DNA of 64,000 nucleotides, taken from the NCBI GenBank assembly GCA_026988155.1, contig JALSLW010000029.1, forward strand, positions 1 through 64,000, in the 5' to 3' direction. Source of the DNA: Methylomonas sp. (GTDB lineage Bacteria > Pseudomonadota > Gammaproteobacteria > Methylococcales > Methylomonadaceae). Position 1 is the stretch's first letter. Each line of letters starts with the position of its first letter. The position numbers and the translations under genes are program-made. The notes beneath the pieces were generated by a model. The model was not told the DNA's origin. It saw only the letters and a list, made by a program, of their open reading frames with translations, and ran no database searches. Positions 19,006 through 27,794 of this stretch are shown here, piece after piece.

Positions 19006-20112
19006 ATGAAGAATTATAAAGTAGCAGTTTTAGCTGGTGATGGCATAGGTCCGGAAATTACACAGGAAGCAATCAAGGTTTTAAAGCTGGTTGAAGAACG
19101 CAATGATGTAAGCTTTGAATTAATGCCCGCATTATTTGGAGCCTGCGCCTATTTTGAAACAGGTGATGCCTTTCCTCTGGAGACTAAAGAAATTTGTGAC
19201 AGCGCAGATGCTATTCTTAAAGGCCCTATTGGTTTAAGTCATGAAGAGTCAAAAAATATTCCGGTCGATAAGCAGCCAGAGCGTGGAGCCCTGCTCCCAA
19301 TGCGCCGCCGATACAACACCTATGCAAATTTTCGCCCTGTTTCTTTACCTAAGGCATTGGCACATTTTTCACCTTTAAAGCCTGAAATTATTGGTGATGG
19401 CATTGATCTTGTTATTGTTCGCGAATTGGTCGGCGGGCTGTATTTTGGTGAAAAAGAAACAGGTGTTAATGAGAAAGGCCTGCGTTATGTAAGAGAGACG
19501 CTTGAATATGATGAAGGCCAAATCCGGCAAATTTTAGTTCAGGCGTTTAAATTGGCACAAACAAGAAAAAAAGTGCTGCACAATATTCATAAAAGCAATG
19601 TATTAAAATCCAGTGTGCTTTGGAATGAGATATTGGAAGAAGTAGCCACAGATTATCAAGATGTTAAAGTAATTAATATTTTGGTAGACGCCGCTGCCAC
19701 ATTATTATGCCTAAAACCTACGCAGTTTGATGTAATGGTGATGGAAAATATGTTTGGTGACATTCTAAGTGACCAGGGCGGTGGCATCTTAGGTTCATTA
19801 GGCTTAATGCCTTCGGCCTGTATCGGTGATGAGAAAGCCTATTACGAACCTTCTCATGGCTCTGCGCCTGATATTGCTGGAAAAAATATGGCAAACCCCT
19901 ATTCCATGATAGGTTCGGTAGCCATGATGCTGGAAAACAGCTTTGATATGGCGGATGAGGCCAAAAATGTATGGGCTGCCATGCAGGGGGTTTTTGCTGA
20001 CGGCTACTCAACGGCTGATCTGTCCAAATCTGATTCAGGTGTAAAAATGATCGGTACTGAAGAATTTGGGGATAAAGTAGTTGAAAAATTAAGAGATATG
20101 CCAAAAGTTTAA
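19006..20112 (+). CDS. leuB: 3-isopropylmalate dehydrogenase family enzyme
   Basis: 368-aa NAD-dependent beta-decarboxylating dehydrogenase. Visible motifs are the N-terminal LAGDGIGPEI, MRRRYNTYANFRPV (substrate arginines), VRELVGGLYFG, the catalytic Lys in HKSNVL, and the metal/NAD region GDILSD...GSLGLMPSA followed by EPSHGSAPDIAGKNMANP. The spread of motifs fits LeuB best, including RELVGGLYFG. It stands alone without leuC or leuD, and the region before the active-site arginines is a little unlike classic LeuB. Isocitrate or another malate-type substrate is therefore not excluded. Confidence 0.75.
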   Translation: MKNYKVAVLAGDGIGPEITQEAIKVLKLVEERNDVSFELMPALFGACAYFETGDAFPLETKEICDSADAILKGPIGLSHEESKNIPVDKQPERGALLPMRRRYNTYANFRPVSLPKALAHFSPLKPEIIGDGIDLVIVRELVGGLYFGEKETGVNEKGLRYVRETLEYDEGQIRQILVQAFKLAQTRKKVLHNIHKSNVLKSSVLWNEILEEVATDYQDVKVINILVDAAATLLCLKPTQFDVMVMENMFGDILSDQGGGILGSLGLMPSACIGDEKAYYEPSHGSAPDIAGKNMANPYSMIGSVAMMLENSFDMADEAKNVWAAMQGVFADGYSTADLSKSDSGVKMIGTEEFGDKVVEKLRDMPKV

Positions 20113-20140
20113 TAGCTAATTTAGTTTAGTATATGATTTT

Positions 20141-20172
20141 AAAGGGCGGCGTGAGAGCTAGCCCCTTTTTTA
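20141..20172 (+). terminator. Terminator after leuB-like gene
   Basis: A short stem AAAGGG / CCCCTTT with a T-run (CCCCTTTTTTAT) lies about 30 bp after the stop codon. Confidence 0.65.
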
Positions 20173-20203
20173 TATATGGAAAGAATCCATTCCATTTCTT
20201 AAA

Positions 20204-20443
20204 CCTAAATAAATCAGATGAGCACGGATTTTGTGGGAAATCTGGGCAAAAAAGGCAAAGAATAGCTCGAAGATAATGGCCGTAGTCCTTATCGAGAATT
20301 ATTCAGCAGAATTTTTTGTCCAGATTTTTCACAAAACCGTGAAGCGAAATACACTCGCCCATTTGGTGAATAGTAAAAAACTGGATTAAACTGTTTGTTT
20401 AACAAGTTACAGTTAAACTAAGCGTTCAACTGATTTATTTAGG
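20204..20443. repeat. MITE-like element, copy 1
   Basis: 240-bp element with perfect 14-bp terminal inverted repeats CCTAAATAAATCAG / CTGATTTATTTAGG. The right 117 bp (20325-20441) repeats at 21657-21773 at about 105 of 117 identical positions by hand alignment. Inside is a second long inverted repeat (GTGGGAAATCTGGGC / GTCCAGATTTTTCAC) that copy 2 lacks. No transposase is encoded. It lies just before the hemF-like gene. Confidence 0.75.
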
Positions 20444-20486
20444 TTAAAAGGGCGAATACAAAAGGCGCCTCTAAAAATACAACTAT

Positions 20487-21512
20487 ATGAACAGAAGCAA
20501 AGCCCAGTCAAAAAAAGCACGCGCCGCAAATACTTTGGTTGAAGAGTTACAGGATTACTTTGTCAATCAATTGAATGAAGCGGTTGGTTCAAAATCGTTT
20601 GAACCTGTTGAATGGTTTCGGGATCAGGGCATGCATGGGGGCGGTGTTCGTTACGTTGCAAACAATGATGCCTATTTTAACCGGGCGTCAGTCAATGTCT
20701 CGCAAATCCATTACGATGATAACGATATAAAGAAACTGGCATCGGCAACTGCAATATCAGCAATTATTCACCCTAAAAACCCCTTTGTACCTTCTGTGCA
20801 CATGCATATAAGCTGGACAGAAATGAAACAGGGGTATGGCTATTGGCGAATGATGGCTGATCTTAATCCCGCGATAGAAACTCCAGATGCAACAGCCATA
20901 TTTTCAGCGAGTTTAAAAAAAGTGGCGCCTAAGCAATATAAGCTGGCTTCGGCCCAAGGCGATCGATATTTTTATATCCCTGCGTTAGAAAGGCATCGGG
21001 GGGTATCTCATTTTTATCTGGAAGAATATGGCACTGATGATGCGCTAGCCGATTTTGATTTGGCCAAGAGTTTTGGTGAAGCAGTTATTGACTGCTATGC
21101 GGATATTTTCAGCAAAGCAAATAGCGCGCATTTAAATCCTATGGATAAAGATTATGCAAGGCAAAGGGCTTACCATACGCTATATTTATTTCAGGTGCTG
21201 ACACTGGATAGAGGCACCACTTCCGGCTTACTGGTACACGATCAAAATGATGCGGGTATCATGGGGTCATTGCCTGCAATAATTGATAAGGCTTTGCTAT
21301 CATCTTGGGTGAGCAGGCTGATAGCACCCCAGGATCAATTGCTGGAAGCCATTTTAAACGTATTGCCTGATGAAAATCCCTGCATTGTGAGCGAAGAGGT
21401 TAAGCTGGCATTGGCCAGTGCAGTGAGGCGACATTACAAATCAAACCCTAAGGCGCTCTGTATGCAGGCGAAAGGTAATAGTATTCCTGCGACTGTGATT
21501 AATCATCAGTAA
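20487..21512 (+). CDS. Coproporphyrinogen III oxidase family protein, divergent
   Basis: 341-aa protein related to the oxygen-dependent coproporphyrinogen III oxidase HemF, which converts coproporphyrinogen III to protoporphyrinogen IX in heme synthesis. Similar segments are ASVNVSQIHY, ISAIIHPKNPFVPSVHMH (the HemF region with HPxNP and a conserved His) and DRGTTSGLLVHDQNDAGIMGSLP. Other HemF landmarks, such as GGGxDLTP, are changed to MMADLNPAI. It is longer and clearly distinct from classic HemF, so activity may differ. It is flanked on both sides by copies of the same MITE-like repeat. Confidence 0.7.
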   Translation: MNRSKAQSKKARAANTLVEELQDYFVNQLNEAVGSKSFEPVEWFRDQGMHGGGVRYVANNDAYFNRASVNVSQIHYDDNDIKKLASATAISAIIHPKNPFVPSVHMHISWTEMKQGYGYWRMMADLNPAIETPDATAIFSASLKKVAPKQYKLASAQGDRYFYIPALERHRGVSHFYLEEYGTDDALADFDLAKSFGEAVIDCYADIFSKANSAHLNPMDKDYARQRAYHTLYLFQVLTLDRGTTSGLLVHDQNDAGIMGSLPAIIDKALLSSWVSRLIAPQDQLLEAILNVLPDENPCIVSEEVKLALASAVRRHYKSNPKALCMQAKGNSIPATVINHQ

Positions 21513-21632
21513 ATATACTTAATATTATAGAGCCTTGTAAAACCCATGTTATTAAGTTGTTTCATTAATACCTTTAATCTGGAAACCGTGAATAAACCGT
21601 TTTTTTAGTTTAACTGACTTATTACACTTAAA

Positions 21633-21773
21633 CTAAATAAATCAGTAGAGCATGGGTTTTTCACAAAACCGTGAAGTGAAATACACTCACTCATCTGGTG
21701 AATAGTGAAAAACTGGATTAAATAGTTTAATTAACAAGTTACGGTTAAACTAAGCATTCTACTGATTTATTTA
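21633..21773. repeat. MITE-like element, copy 2
   Basis: 141-bp element with inverted ends TAAATAAATCAG / CTGATTTATTTA (extended by GTAGA / TCTAC). It shares 117 bp with copy 1 upstream of the hemF-like gene, in the same orientation, but lacks the inner palindrome of about 100 bp. It encodes nothing. Confidence 0.75.
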
Positions 21774-22441
21774 AACGGCAGAGTCGACGGTTTAATGGTA
21801 GGAATGATAAACAATACATTTTGCCTAGGCTATTTATAAAACATTGACTGTCAATTTTCTTTACAATAGAGACAAAAATTGTAGTAAGCTATTGGTTTTA
21901 TGATGTTTTTTACACCTTTTAGTTGTATCAGATTAGTGGGGCTAGTTATTTTTCATTTCCCAATTTTTTGTACGTAATACAGATGGCTGGACATAAAGTG
22001 AAAGAATAAATAGTTATCAAATTCAGTTGCTAGTGGTTTAGCAATTTTGGGTTGATCGATAAATGTCGATTAAAAGAATGCTGTCAACTCGACGATAGGA
22101 GAGATCTTATACTCTGAAAATTGGTAAGATTTCTTCAGCGGGTCGAAATGACAGTATGAAATCAGCCTCTGTCAGCCTCGGATGGGCTGATAGTCTCCAG
22201 AAGGCGCAGGGAAATTTGCCAATGTTCGCGTTAGCAAACGTGGCTAAAACTTTATCCCGAATAGCCGTCGAGCCATTTGAGGTAGCCTTGACGTAGTGGT
22301 TTTTGTACGAAGTCAAGGCGGATGCAAGGCGTCTGAAGCCTAATGATTCGCCACATGGCGAATCGATTTTTGTGACATAGAGTCCCAAAAGCTATCATGA
22401 CGCACGTATAAATTTTAGATTTTTTAAAAATAGAGCCCCCC
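21774..22441. other. Non-coding, repeat-like stretch
   Basis: This is the first part of a gene-free region. It contains a perfect hairpin GATTCGCC-acat-GGCGAATC (22345-22364). A 93-codon minus-strand reading frame (22107-22388) starts only at TTG, lacks an RBS and has a composition typical of translated dispersed repeats. I do not call it a gene. The stretch may be a decayed repeat or gene relic. Confidence 0.4.
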
Positions 22442-22562
22442 CAATGTCATTAAGTTAAGAAGTTTATAGAGCCAATTAAGCTTGGAGATGGGGCTTTAGC
22501 CCCGTATTTGTAGGGACTAAAGTCCCTCTTCCGAATGTTATATGCTTAATTTAACGACATTG
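22442..22562. repeat. Palindromic element between poly-C tracts
   Basis: Terminal inverted repeats of 17 bp, CAATGTCATTAAGTTAA and TTAATTTAACGACATTG, match at 15 positions. The interior has GGGGCTTTAGCCCC and GGGACTAAAGTCCC hairpins. Runs of C (seven before, eight after) flank the element, which looks like a duplicated target or a preferred C-tract target. Confidence 0.7.
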
Positions 22563-22570
22563 CCCCCCCC

Positions 22571-22996
22571 ACCTCTTTTTATGAAATAAATCGTAGGCTA
22601 GTATTTTGTATCTATATATCTGATAAGGAGCGGGAATGATAGGAAAATTTGACCTTCAAGTCAGGTTGTTATGAATATAGTCAATATTTTTTACAAAAAA
22701 ATCATAGTGTGGAAGAGTGTTGCTTGTGAAGGGGAGGTGGGCTTATGCATAACTTTTCATATAGTTAAAGGTTGTATGTAATGTTAATAATGCAAAAAAA
22801 GTACTGCATATGTTTTTATTTCTTTACTTTTTGGTAAGATTTCCCAAATAAAACAAGTACAGTAATAAATCACACCAAATTAATGTCAGTAATTTTTACA
22901 GCAACAAAGAAGTTAAACGGTGTTTTTTTACCCCTCCCTCCCTTTGTTTTTCTATAATAGTTATATATCAACTAGTTATGTTTTTAATTTTAGTCA
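22571..22996. other. AT-rich gene-free leader region
   Basis: No gene is supported. A 12-codon ORF at 22636-22674 has a strong purine-rich RBS (AAGGAGCGGGA) but no other support. The region lies upstream of the sigma-54-type promoter of the PEP-CTERM gene and could carry enhancer sites for an RpoN activator; I recognise none. Confidence 0.35.
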
Positions 22997-23012
22997 TGGC
23001 ATAAATTCTGCT
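22997..23012 (+). promoter_or_regulatory. Sigma-54-type promoter of PEP-CTERM gene
   Basis: TGGCAT-N5-CTGCT with GG and GC exactly 10 bases apart fits the -24/-12 consensus TGGCAC-N5-TTGCW. The same form (TGGCAT-N5-ATGCT) precedes the paralogous PEP-CTERM gene at 38603. The start would be near 23023, leaving a leader of about 280 bases. RpoN control by PrsK/PrsR is established for PEP-CTERM genes in other bacteria. Confidence 0.6.
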
Positions 23013-23303
23013 TTAACAAAATTAAGAAAATTAAATATTGCTGGTTACCATACATTTAAACTGAAAATAAATAGATTTTAGAAAAACATAAATGTTTTCG
23101 ATTATTGATGATAAGATATTCTTAGATATTAAGGATAATATCATATCATCCATGGTGTTAGTCGATTCTAATCTTCTTAAACTATAAGGATTTTCTCTTT
23201 AAGTAGTTAAAGAGCCTTGGCCCGTTTGGAGAGGATGTTTCGCTAACAGTTTATGATATAGATTAGGTTGTTTTCAATTAAATTATAGTATATAGAGGAA
23301 ATT

Positions 23304-23990
23304 ATGTTAAAAATAAAATCACAAATTAAAACTTTAGGCTTGGTCGCTGCACTAGGTCTATTATCTAGTACTGCTTCGGCGGTGCCTCTTCATAGCACAC
23401 TTGATTTAGTGCAAACTGATGTAGAGGGTTTGAGTGTAGGTGAGTGGGAAGCTGCGCGCTTTCAGGCAGATGCAGTCCAGTGCCCCAACGGCTGTAACGT
23501 AACGGAAGCCCGTCTTCTGTTACGTGATGATGAGCTCTACACTACTGATGACCCAGTTTCACTGTCAGATCTTTCATTGTCTGTGTATAGCGCTGGCGTG
23601 AATGATACTAGCGTAGGAATAACAAAACTATTTAGCTTTGACACTAATGTTAGTCTAGCAGGTGGTGATAATATTGTTAGTTTTTCAGTTAAGGACGGTG
23701 AGAATTCATTTTTGCCAAAAAATACTTTTTTTTGGCTTAGACTCGATAATGACAGCCGTAGGTATGGCATATCATGGTGGTTTGACGGAAATACTGCTGG
23801 TGAATATCAGGTAATCAATAACATAAGAGGAATTAGGGAATTTGACACCCCCTTTATTTTTGATGTACAAGGGGTACCGGCAGCCGCTTCACCTGTTCCT
23901 GTTCCTGGAGCGGTTTGGATGATGGGGTCGGCTTTATTGGGACTGCTAGGTGTGCGTAGAAAGTCAAATAAAATGCCACTAGCAATTTAA
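23304..23990 (+). CDS. PEP-CTERM sorting-domain protein
   Basis: 228-aa exported surface protein. It has a signal peptide (MLKIKSQIKTLGLVAALGLLSSTASA), a beta-rich domain resembling the choice-anchor type with a CPNGC motif, and a C-terminal VPVPGAVWMMGS signal with a hydrophobic helix and RRK end. That tail is cut by exosortase, and the protein is then linked to the surface or extracellular polymer. No exosortase gene is in the window. RBS is AGAGGA before ATG. A paralog with the same layout, leader sequence and promoter type is at 38603. It heads a cluster of secreted proteins of unknown role. Confidence 0.9.
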   Translation: MLKIKSQIKTLGLVAALGLLSSTASAVPLHSTLDLVQTDVEGLSVGEWEAARFQADAVQCPNGCNVTEARLLLRDDELYTTDDPVSLSDLSLSVYSAGVNDTSVGITKLFSFDTNVSLAGGDNIVSFSVKDGENSFLPKNTFFWLRLDNDSRRYGISWWFDGNTAGEYQVINNIRGIREFDTPFIFDVQGVPAAASPVPVPGAVWMMGSALLGLLGVRRKSNKMPLAI

Positions 23991-24006
23991 TAGAATTTGA
24001 GCGAAA

Positions 24007-24090
24007 GCTCTTTTAATCAATGTGTTAGCCATGATCACGTTGATTTTCAAAATAATGTCATGGTACTTTTAAAACTTAAGGAGTTTTATT
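24007..24090 (+). promoter_or_regulatory. Upstream block shared with paralog at 26834
   Basis: The segment starting AGCTCTTTTAATCAATGT and ending AAGGAGTTTTATT before the ATG recurs, with changes, at 26739-26833 upstream of the third paralog. A tiny GAGC-gaaa-GCTC-TTTT hairpin at 23999-24014 may terminate the PEP-CTERM transcript. No sigma-54 motif is seen here. Confidence 0.5.
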
Positions 24091-24927
24091 ATGAAAACTA
24101 ACAAAATTATCGCAGCGGCTGTTGCCACTGTACTACTGGGTGCTTCTTCAGTTGCTAGTGCCGAGGCACCAGCGGCTCCATCAATCTATGACAATGGACC
24201 TGCAAGTGCTAGATTAAATGTAACAGATATGAGAGAAACTGAAAAATTAGCTTTTTCTCTTTATGAAGCTGCTATGCAATCTGCTGAAGCTCAGATATAT
24301 GTAAACGGTTGCATGAACTCAACTTCTAGTGTTACTGGTTATGTTGATTTAAATGATGCAGACATTACAGTTAATGAGACTAATGGTCTTACAATAGCAG
24401 CTGTTGCAAGAAATCCGCTAGCAGGATTTGGTCAGCATATTGATGTTACTCAAACTGCAGGGCAAAACCTGTTAAACGGAAAGGAAATTGAAGCTCTAAG
24501 AGGCAGATATACTTATAACCAGAAAAACAATTTGATGGTTAACGAAAGAACTGAACTTCAAGCAAGAGGCCAGCGTGGCGGATTGGATAGATTTCGTAGC
24601 AGCGTAATCAAAGATTTCTATCGTGGAGATACTTTTGGCCAAGGCAATAAGTACGAAATTATCGATTATGGATTACAGGTTCTTTCAAAAAATGGTTACC
24701 CTGTTAACAAATACTGGCAGAGATCTGCATCTGTACGTGACAATGGTGTAGAAGGCTGTGTAGTATTTGTAAAAGATCGTTTAGTTGGTACCAGTGCGTG
24801 TCGCATAACTTTGGAAACTACAGGTTACAATCAGCCTGATTATTTCGACCAAACAGGTACCTTGAAGATTGAGAGAGTAAACCCTAATACTCCAAGTCCT
24901 GTTTTAACTGCCTGTAATAACGGCTAA
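24091..24927 (+). CDS. Exported protein of unknown function, paralog 1
   Basis: 278-aa protein with a Sec signal peptide (cleavage after SSVASA). The mature part starts with a Pro-rich SIYDNGP motif and has Cys in YVNGC, EGC, SACRIT and TACNNG. Conserved blocks with the paralogs are RGGLDRFRSSVIKDFYRG, LQVLSKNGYPVNKYWQRS and VFVKDRLVGTSACRITLE. I do not recognise the family. Even cysteine spacing suggests disulfides in the periplasm or outside the cell. It follows a PEP-CTERM gene and has its own RBS (AAGGAG). A role at the cell surface is inferred only from context. Confidence 0.75.
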   Translation: MKTNKIIAAAVATVLLGASSVASAEAPAAPSIYDNGPASARLNVTDMRETEKLAFSLYEAAMQSAEAQIYVNGCMNSTSSVTGYVDLNDADITVNETNGLTIAAVARNPLAGFGQHIDVTQTAGQNLLNGKEIEALRGRYTYNQKNNLMVNERTELQARGQRGGLDRFRSSVIKDFYRGDTFGQGNKYEIIDYGLQVLSKNGYPVNKYWQRSASVRDNGVEGCVVFVKDRLVGTSACRITLETTGYNQPDYFDQTGTLKIERVNPNTPSPVLTACNNG

Positions 24928-25064
24928 GCAACTGATACTATAAAGTATTTTGCTGATTATCACTGCCTGGTTTCTGCTGGGCAGTGATTTTATAAAAAAA
25001 TCTGATCTATACTGAAATAATCAAGAAAGTATTAGCAGGTTTATCAACAAAGGAGGTGAAAACC

Positions 25065-25910
25065 ATGAAGTTTTCTCTATCCATCATGTTTGTTACATGT
25101 CTAAGTGTTAGCTTGCCAACTCTGGCGGCTCCAAAACTCGTAAAAGCACCGAGCATGTTTAAGGATGGTCCTTTAAAGCCAGCTGCAAACACAAATTTTA
25201 AAGTTCATGAAATAGTGAGCATAATTCTTCTTGAAGGCGTTGTATCGGTAGCCAGTTCAGCTGTGCTGGTTAATGGCTGTCAGGCGCTAGAGGGTAAGTA
25301 CCCATTTGAGACGATGGCTGATGGCTCAATAAATAAACCTGCAACTAATTACGTTAGAGTAAATACAACAGATAAAGCAAAAACTCTAGTGCTAAATGCA
25401 AAGATAGAAACACCCGATACCTTTAGGGAACAGGCTGTAAACGTTAGTCAATACAAGAAAAGTGGGCTGAAAGGGGCAGTAATAGCAGAATATTTTGCTT
25501 CTGCATCAGTTAACCGCCAATCAACTCTTTTATCCATGTATAGCAATGTAAAAGTTTTAGGGCAAAATAATAAGATGGGTCTCTATCAAAACCAACTTCT
25601 GAAACATTTTTATACAGAGCAAGGTAAAACAAATAAAAACCAAAAAATATTAGGCTGGGGCATGGCTTCTTTATTAAAGAAAAACTTTCCTATCAATACT
25701 TTGTGGTCAAGATTTAAAGCTTTTAGAAACGATGGAAAATTACGGCGAATTGTTTTACAGCTAGATCAATTAGTAGGAACGTCTTCTTGCCGTATTGCAA
25801 TTGATGGCGTTAGAAGCAAAAAAAAACAGGCTGAAAAAGCGGATCGAAACAGCTTAGCCTTAAAAGGAATTATGACGATATCTAGGTCTAAGCCTAATGA
25901 TAAATTATAA
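25065..25910 (+). CDS. Exported protein of unknown function, paralog 2 (divergent)
   Basis: 281-aa secreted protein, a distant relative of the genes at 24091 and 26834. Shared landmarks are SMFKDGP near the N-terminus, VNGC, LKHFYTEQG, KKNFPINTLWSRF and DQLVGTSSCRIAIDG. The second cysteine (the GC pair) and the C-terminal cysteine are missing, so its disulfide pattern must differ. The C-terminus is basic (RSKKKQAEKADR). ATG 25065 is chosen because a strong AGGAGG lies eight bases before it; the GTG at 25056 overlaps that RBS. Function unknown. Confidence 0.75.
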   Translation: MKFSLSIMFVTCLSVSLPTLAAPKLVKAPSMFKDGPLKPAANTNFKVHEIVSIILLEGVVSVASSAVLVNGCQALEGKYPFETMADGSINKPATNYVRVNTTDKAKTLVLNAKIETPDTFREQAVNVSQYKKSGLKGAVIAEYFASASVNRQSTLLSMYSNVKVLGQNNKMGLYQNQLLKHFYTEQGKTNKNQKILGWGMASLLKKNFPINTLWSRFKAFRNDGKLRRIVLQLDQLVGTSSCRIAIDGVRSKKKQAEKADRNSLALKGIMTISRSKPNDKL

Positions 25911-25974
25911 GGCATGGGGATTAAAGATCAGAATTTTTATTTGTGATCTTGATTTTTTATAAATTGAGAAAATT

Positions 25975-26631
25975 ATGATTTTTTTTAAATACTTAAACAT
26001 TACAATTGCTCACATTGTAAAACTACTGATATTAACCGCTTTATTTGCCCATTTTAATATTGCAAATGCCCAGCCAGTAACCTTAAAAATAGAAGATATG
26101 GCGGATGGGATTTATAATTGGCAAGGGATTGAGTCAGATTTACCTGGCTTTGGCAGTGAGGGCCCGGTCACTATAGACTGGAACCCAGACGAAGATTTTT
26201 TTACTGAGTTGCTTTATTATGATTCTGGGTATTCTGAAAGAGCCGGTGCTTTTTGTTGGTATCAACTGGACTGTTCTTTGGAGCTTTCTGTTTCTTCAGG
26301 TGAGGACAAAATAACACTCGATAGTTTTTTTCTGGGTTCTTATGAAATAGATGGTGATTTTTATGATTATACCGTCATAGACTTAGAGACTGATGCAATT
26401 ATTTTTTCTGGTTCTCCATGGATTGATTCTAGTAATGGTGCTATCGTCAATGTAAATGCATCATCAAATGTCGGGTTTCGTATTTTATTCGGAGTGGATG
26501 GTGTAGATGGAGGGATTAATGATATTAGCTATAGCTATTCTAAAATCCTGCCTACCCCAATACCGACGGCCTTTTTACTTTTTGTAAGCGGAATGATTGG
26601 GCTTATTAAATTTGGCAGAATAAAAACTTGA
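25975..26631 (+). CDS. PEP-CTERM-like surface protein (PTPIPTA tail)
   Basis: 218-aa protein with an N-terminal signal (cleavage after NIANA), an acidic beta-rich body (WYQLDCSLELSV) and a C-terminal tail LPTPIPTAFLLFVSGMIGL followed by basic residues. This tail matches the VPLPAA-type PEP-CTERM variant, in which the first Pro-rich motif replaces PEP. It is a probable exosortase substrate. It lies between paralogs 2 and 3 of the unknown exported family and is possibly co-transcribed with paralog 2 (64-bp gap). Low GC compared with flanks. Confidence 0.75.
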   Translation: MIFFKYLNITIAHIVKLLILTALFAHFNIANAQPVTLKIEDMADGIYNWQGIESDLPGFGSEGPVTIDWNPDEDFFTELLYYDSGYSERAGAFCWYQLDCSLELSVSSGEDKITLDSFFLGSYEIDGDFYDYTVIDLETDAIIFSGSPWIDSSNGAIVNVNASSNVGFRILFGVDGVDGGINDISYSYSKILPTPIPTAFLLFVSGMIGLIKFGRIKT

Positions 26632-26833
26632 TTGTACTCTAAGTGCTGAGAAAATATTTAAGTTTAACCGTAATCAAGGCTAGGCTTAGTATTAGTATTA
26701 GCCTTATGAGCAGAACGAAATTAGAGTATTAGAGTAAAAGCTCTTTTAATCAATGTACTTGCCATAATTACTTTGACTGATGTAATAACAAAATGGTTCT
26801 CATTTCTTTTTATAAAACTAAAGGGGTTTTATT

Positions 26834-27673
26834 ATGAACAAAACTATCACAGTAGCGGTCGCTACAGGTGTATTGCTAGGCATTACTTCGGTTGCCAGTG
26901 CTAATGGATTTTCTGTTCCGCCAGCACCTCCTTCAATATATGATAATGGACCGGCGAGTCCCAGGTTAAATGTAACCACTATGAGAAAAGCTGAAAGAAT
27001 AGCTTTTTCTCTTTATGAAGGCCTCATGCAGGCTACTGAAGCTCAGATATATGTAAATGGCTGCAATTCATCCGTTTCTAGTGTTACGGCATATGTTGAT
27101 GAGAATGAAGCTGACATCAAAGTTAATGAGACTACTGGCATAAAATTAATCGCTGTTGCCGTTCCATCAGTTGCTGGGTTGGGTCAAATTATTGATGTTG
27201 CTCAGCCAGTGTCTGGCTATTTGAATGGCAAGCAAATATTCTCATTAAAAGGCAGATATGCTTATAATAATAAAAATAATTTGATGCTTAACGAAAGAGC
27301 AGTTGTTCAGGTGATAGGTCAACGTGGTGGGTTTGATAGATTTCGTGGCAGTGTAATTAAAGACTTTTACCAAGGCAATACATATGGAAACGACAGCTTT
27401 TATCAGCTTAACGATTACGGATTACAGGTTCTTTCAAAAAATGGCTATCCAGTTAACAAATATTGGCAAAGATCAGTCGCTGTTCGTGACAATGGCGCTC
27501 CTGGCTGCACCGTATTTGTAAAAGACCGTTTAGTCGGTTCACAAGCATGTCGCATTACATTAGAAACTACAGGTTACAGTCAGCCATACTACTTTGAACA
27601 AGTAGGTACCTTGAAAGTTGAAAAAGTAAACCCTTCTGCTCCAAGTATTGATCTCGAAACATGTAGCCTTTAA
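26834..27673 (+). CDS. Exported protein of unknown function, paralog 3
   Basis: 279-aa secreted protein closely related to the gene at 24091 over its whole length. It has the same SIYDNGPAS motif, VNGC, GFDRFRGSVIKDFYQG, NGYPVNKYWQRS, GC and QACRITLETTGY blocks, and the same four cysteines. The upstream 95 bp also match, so the copy arose by duplication of gene plus leader. RBS is AAAGGGG before ATG. A strong bidirectional terminator follows at 27795. Function unknown. Confidence 0.78.
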   Translation: MNKTITVAVATGVLLGITSVASANGFSVPPAPPSIYDNGPASPRLNVTTMRKAERIAFSLYEGLMQATEAQIYVNGCNSSVSSVTAYVDENEADIKVNETTGIKLIAVAVPSVAGLGQIIDVAQPVSGYLNGKQIFSLKGRYAYNNKNNLMLNERAVVQVIGQRGGFDRFRGSVIKDFYQGNTYGNDSFYQLNDYGLQVLSKNGYPVNKYWQRSVAVRDNGAPGCTVFVKDRLVGSQACRITLETTGYSQPYYFEQVGTLKVEKVNPSAPSIDLETCSL

Positions 27674-27794
27674 TCAAGAAAAACCAGTTGATGCTCGTTG
27701 CTAAGCTTTTAACGATAATTGATATAGGCATTAAAGAACTTTCTAGCTAGAAAACCTAGGTATAGTTTGAGACTTAACCATTGGTATTACTACA

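Noticed and set aside
22107..22388. 93-codon minus-strand reading frame (TTG start)
   Set aside because: No RBS, TTG start only, composition like translated repeat DNA, and it lies in a palindrome-rich gene-free stretch.
22636..22674. 12-codon ORF with strong RBS, possible leader peptide
   Set aside because: Too short, no downstream coupled gene or attenuator hairpin visible, and chance RBS cannot be excluded.
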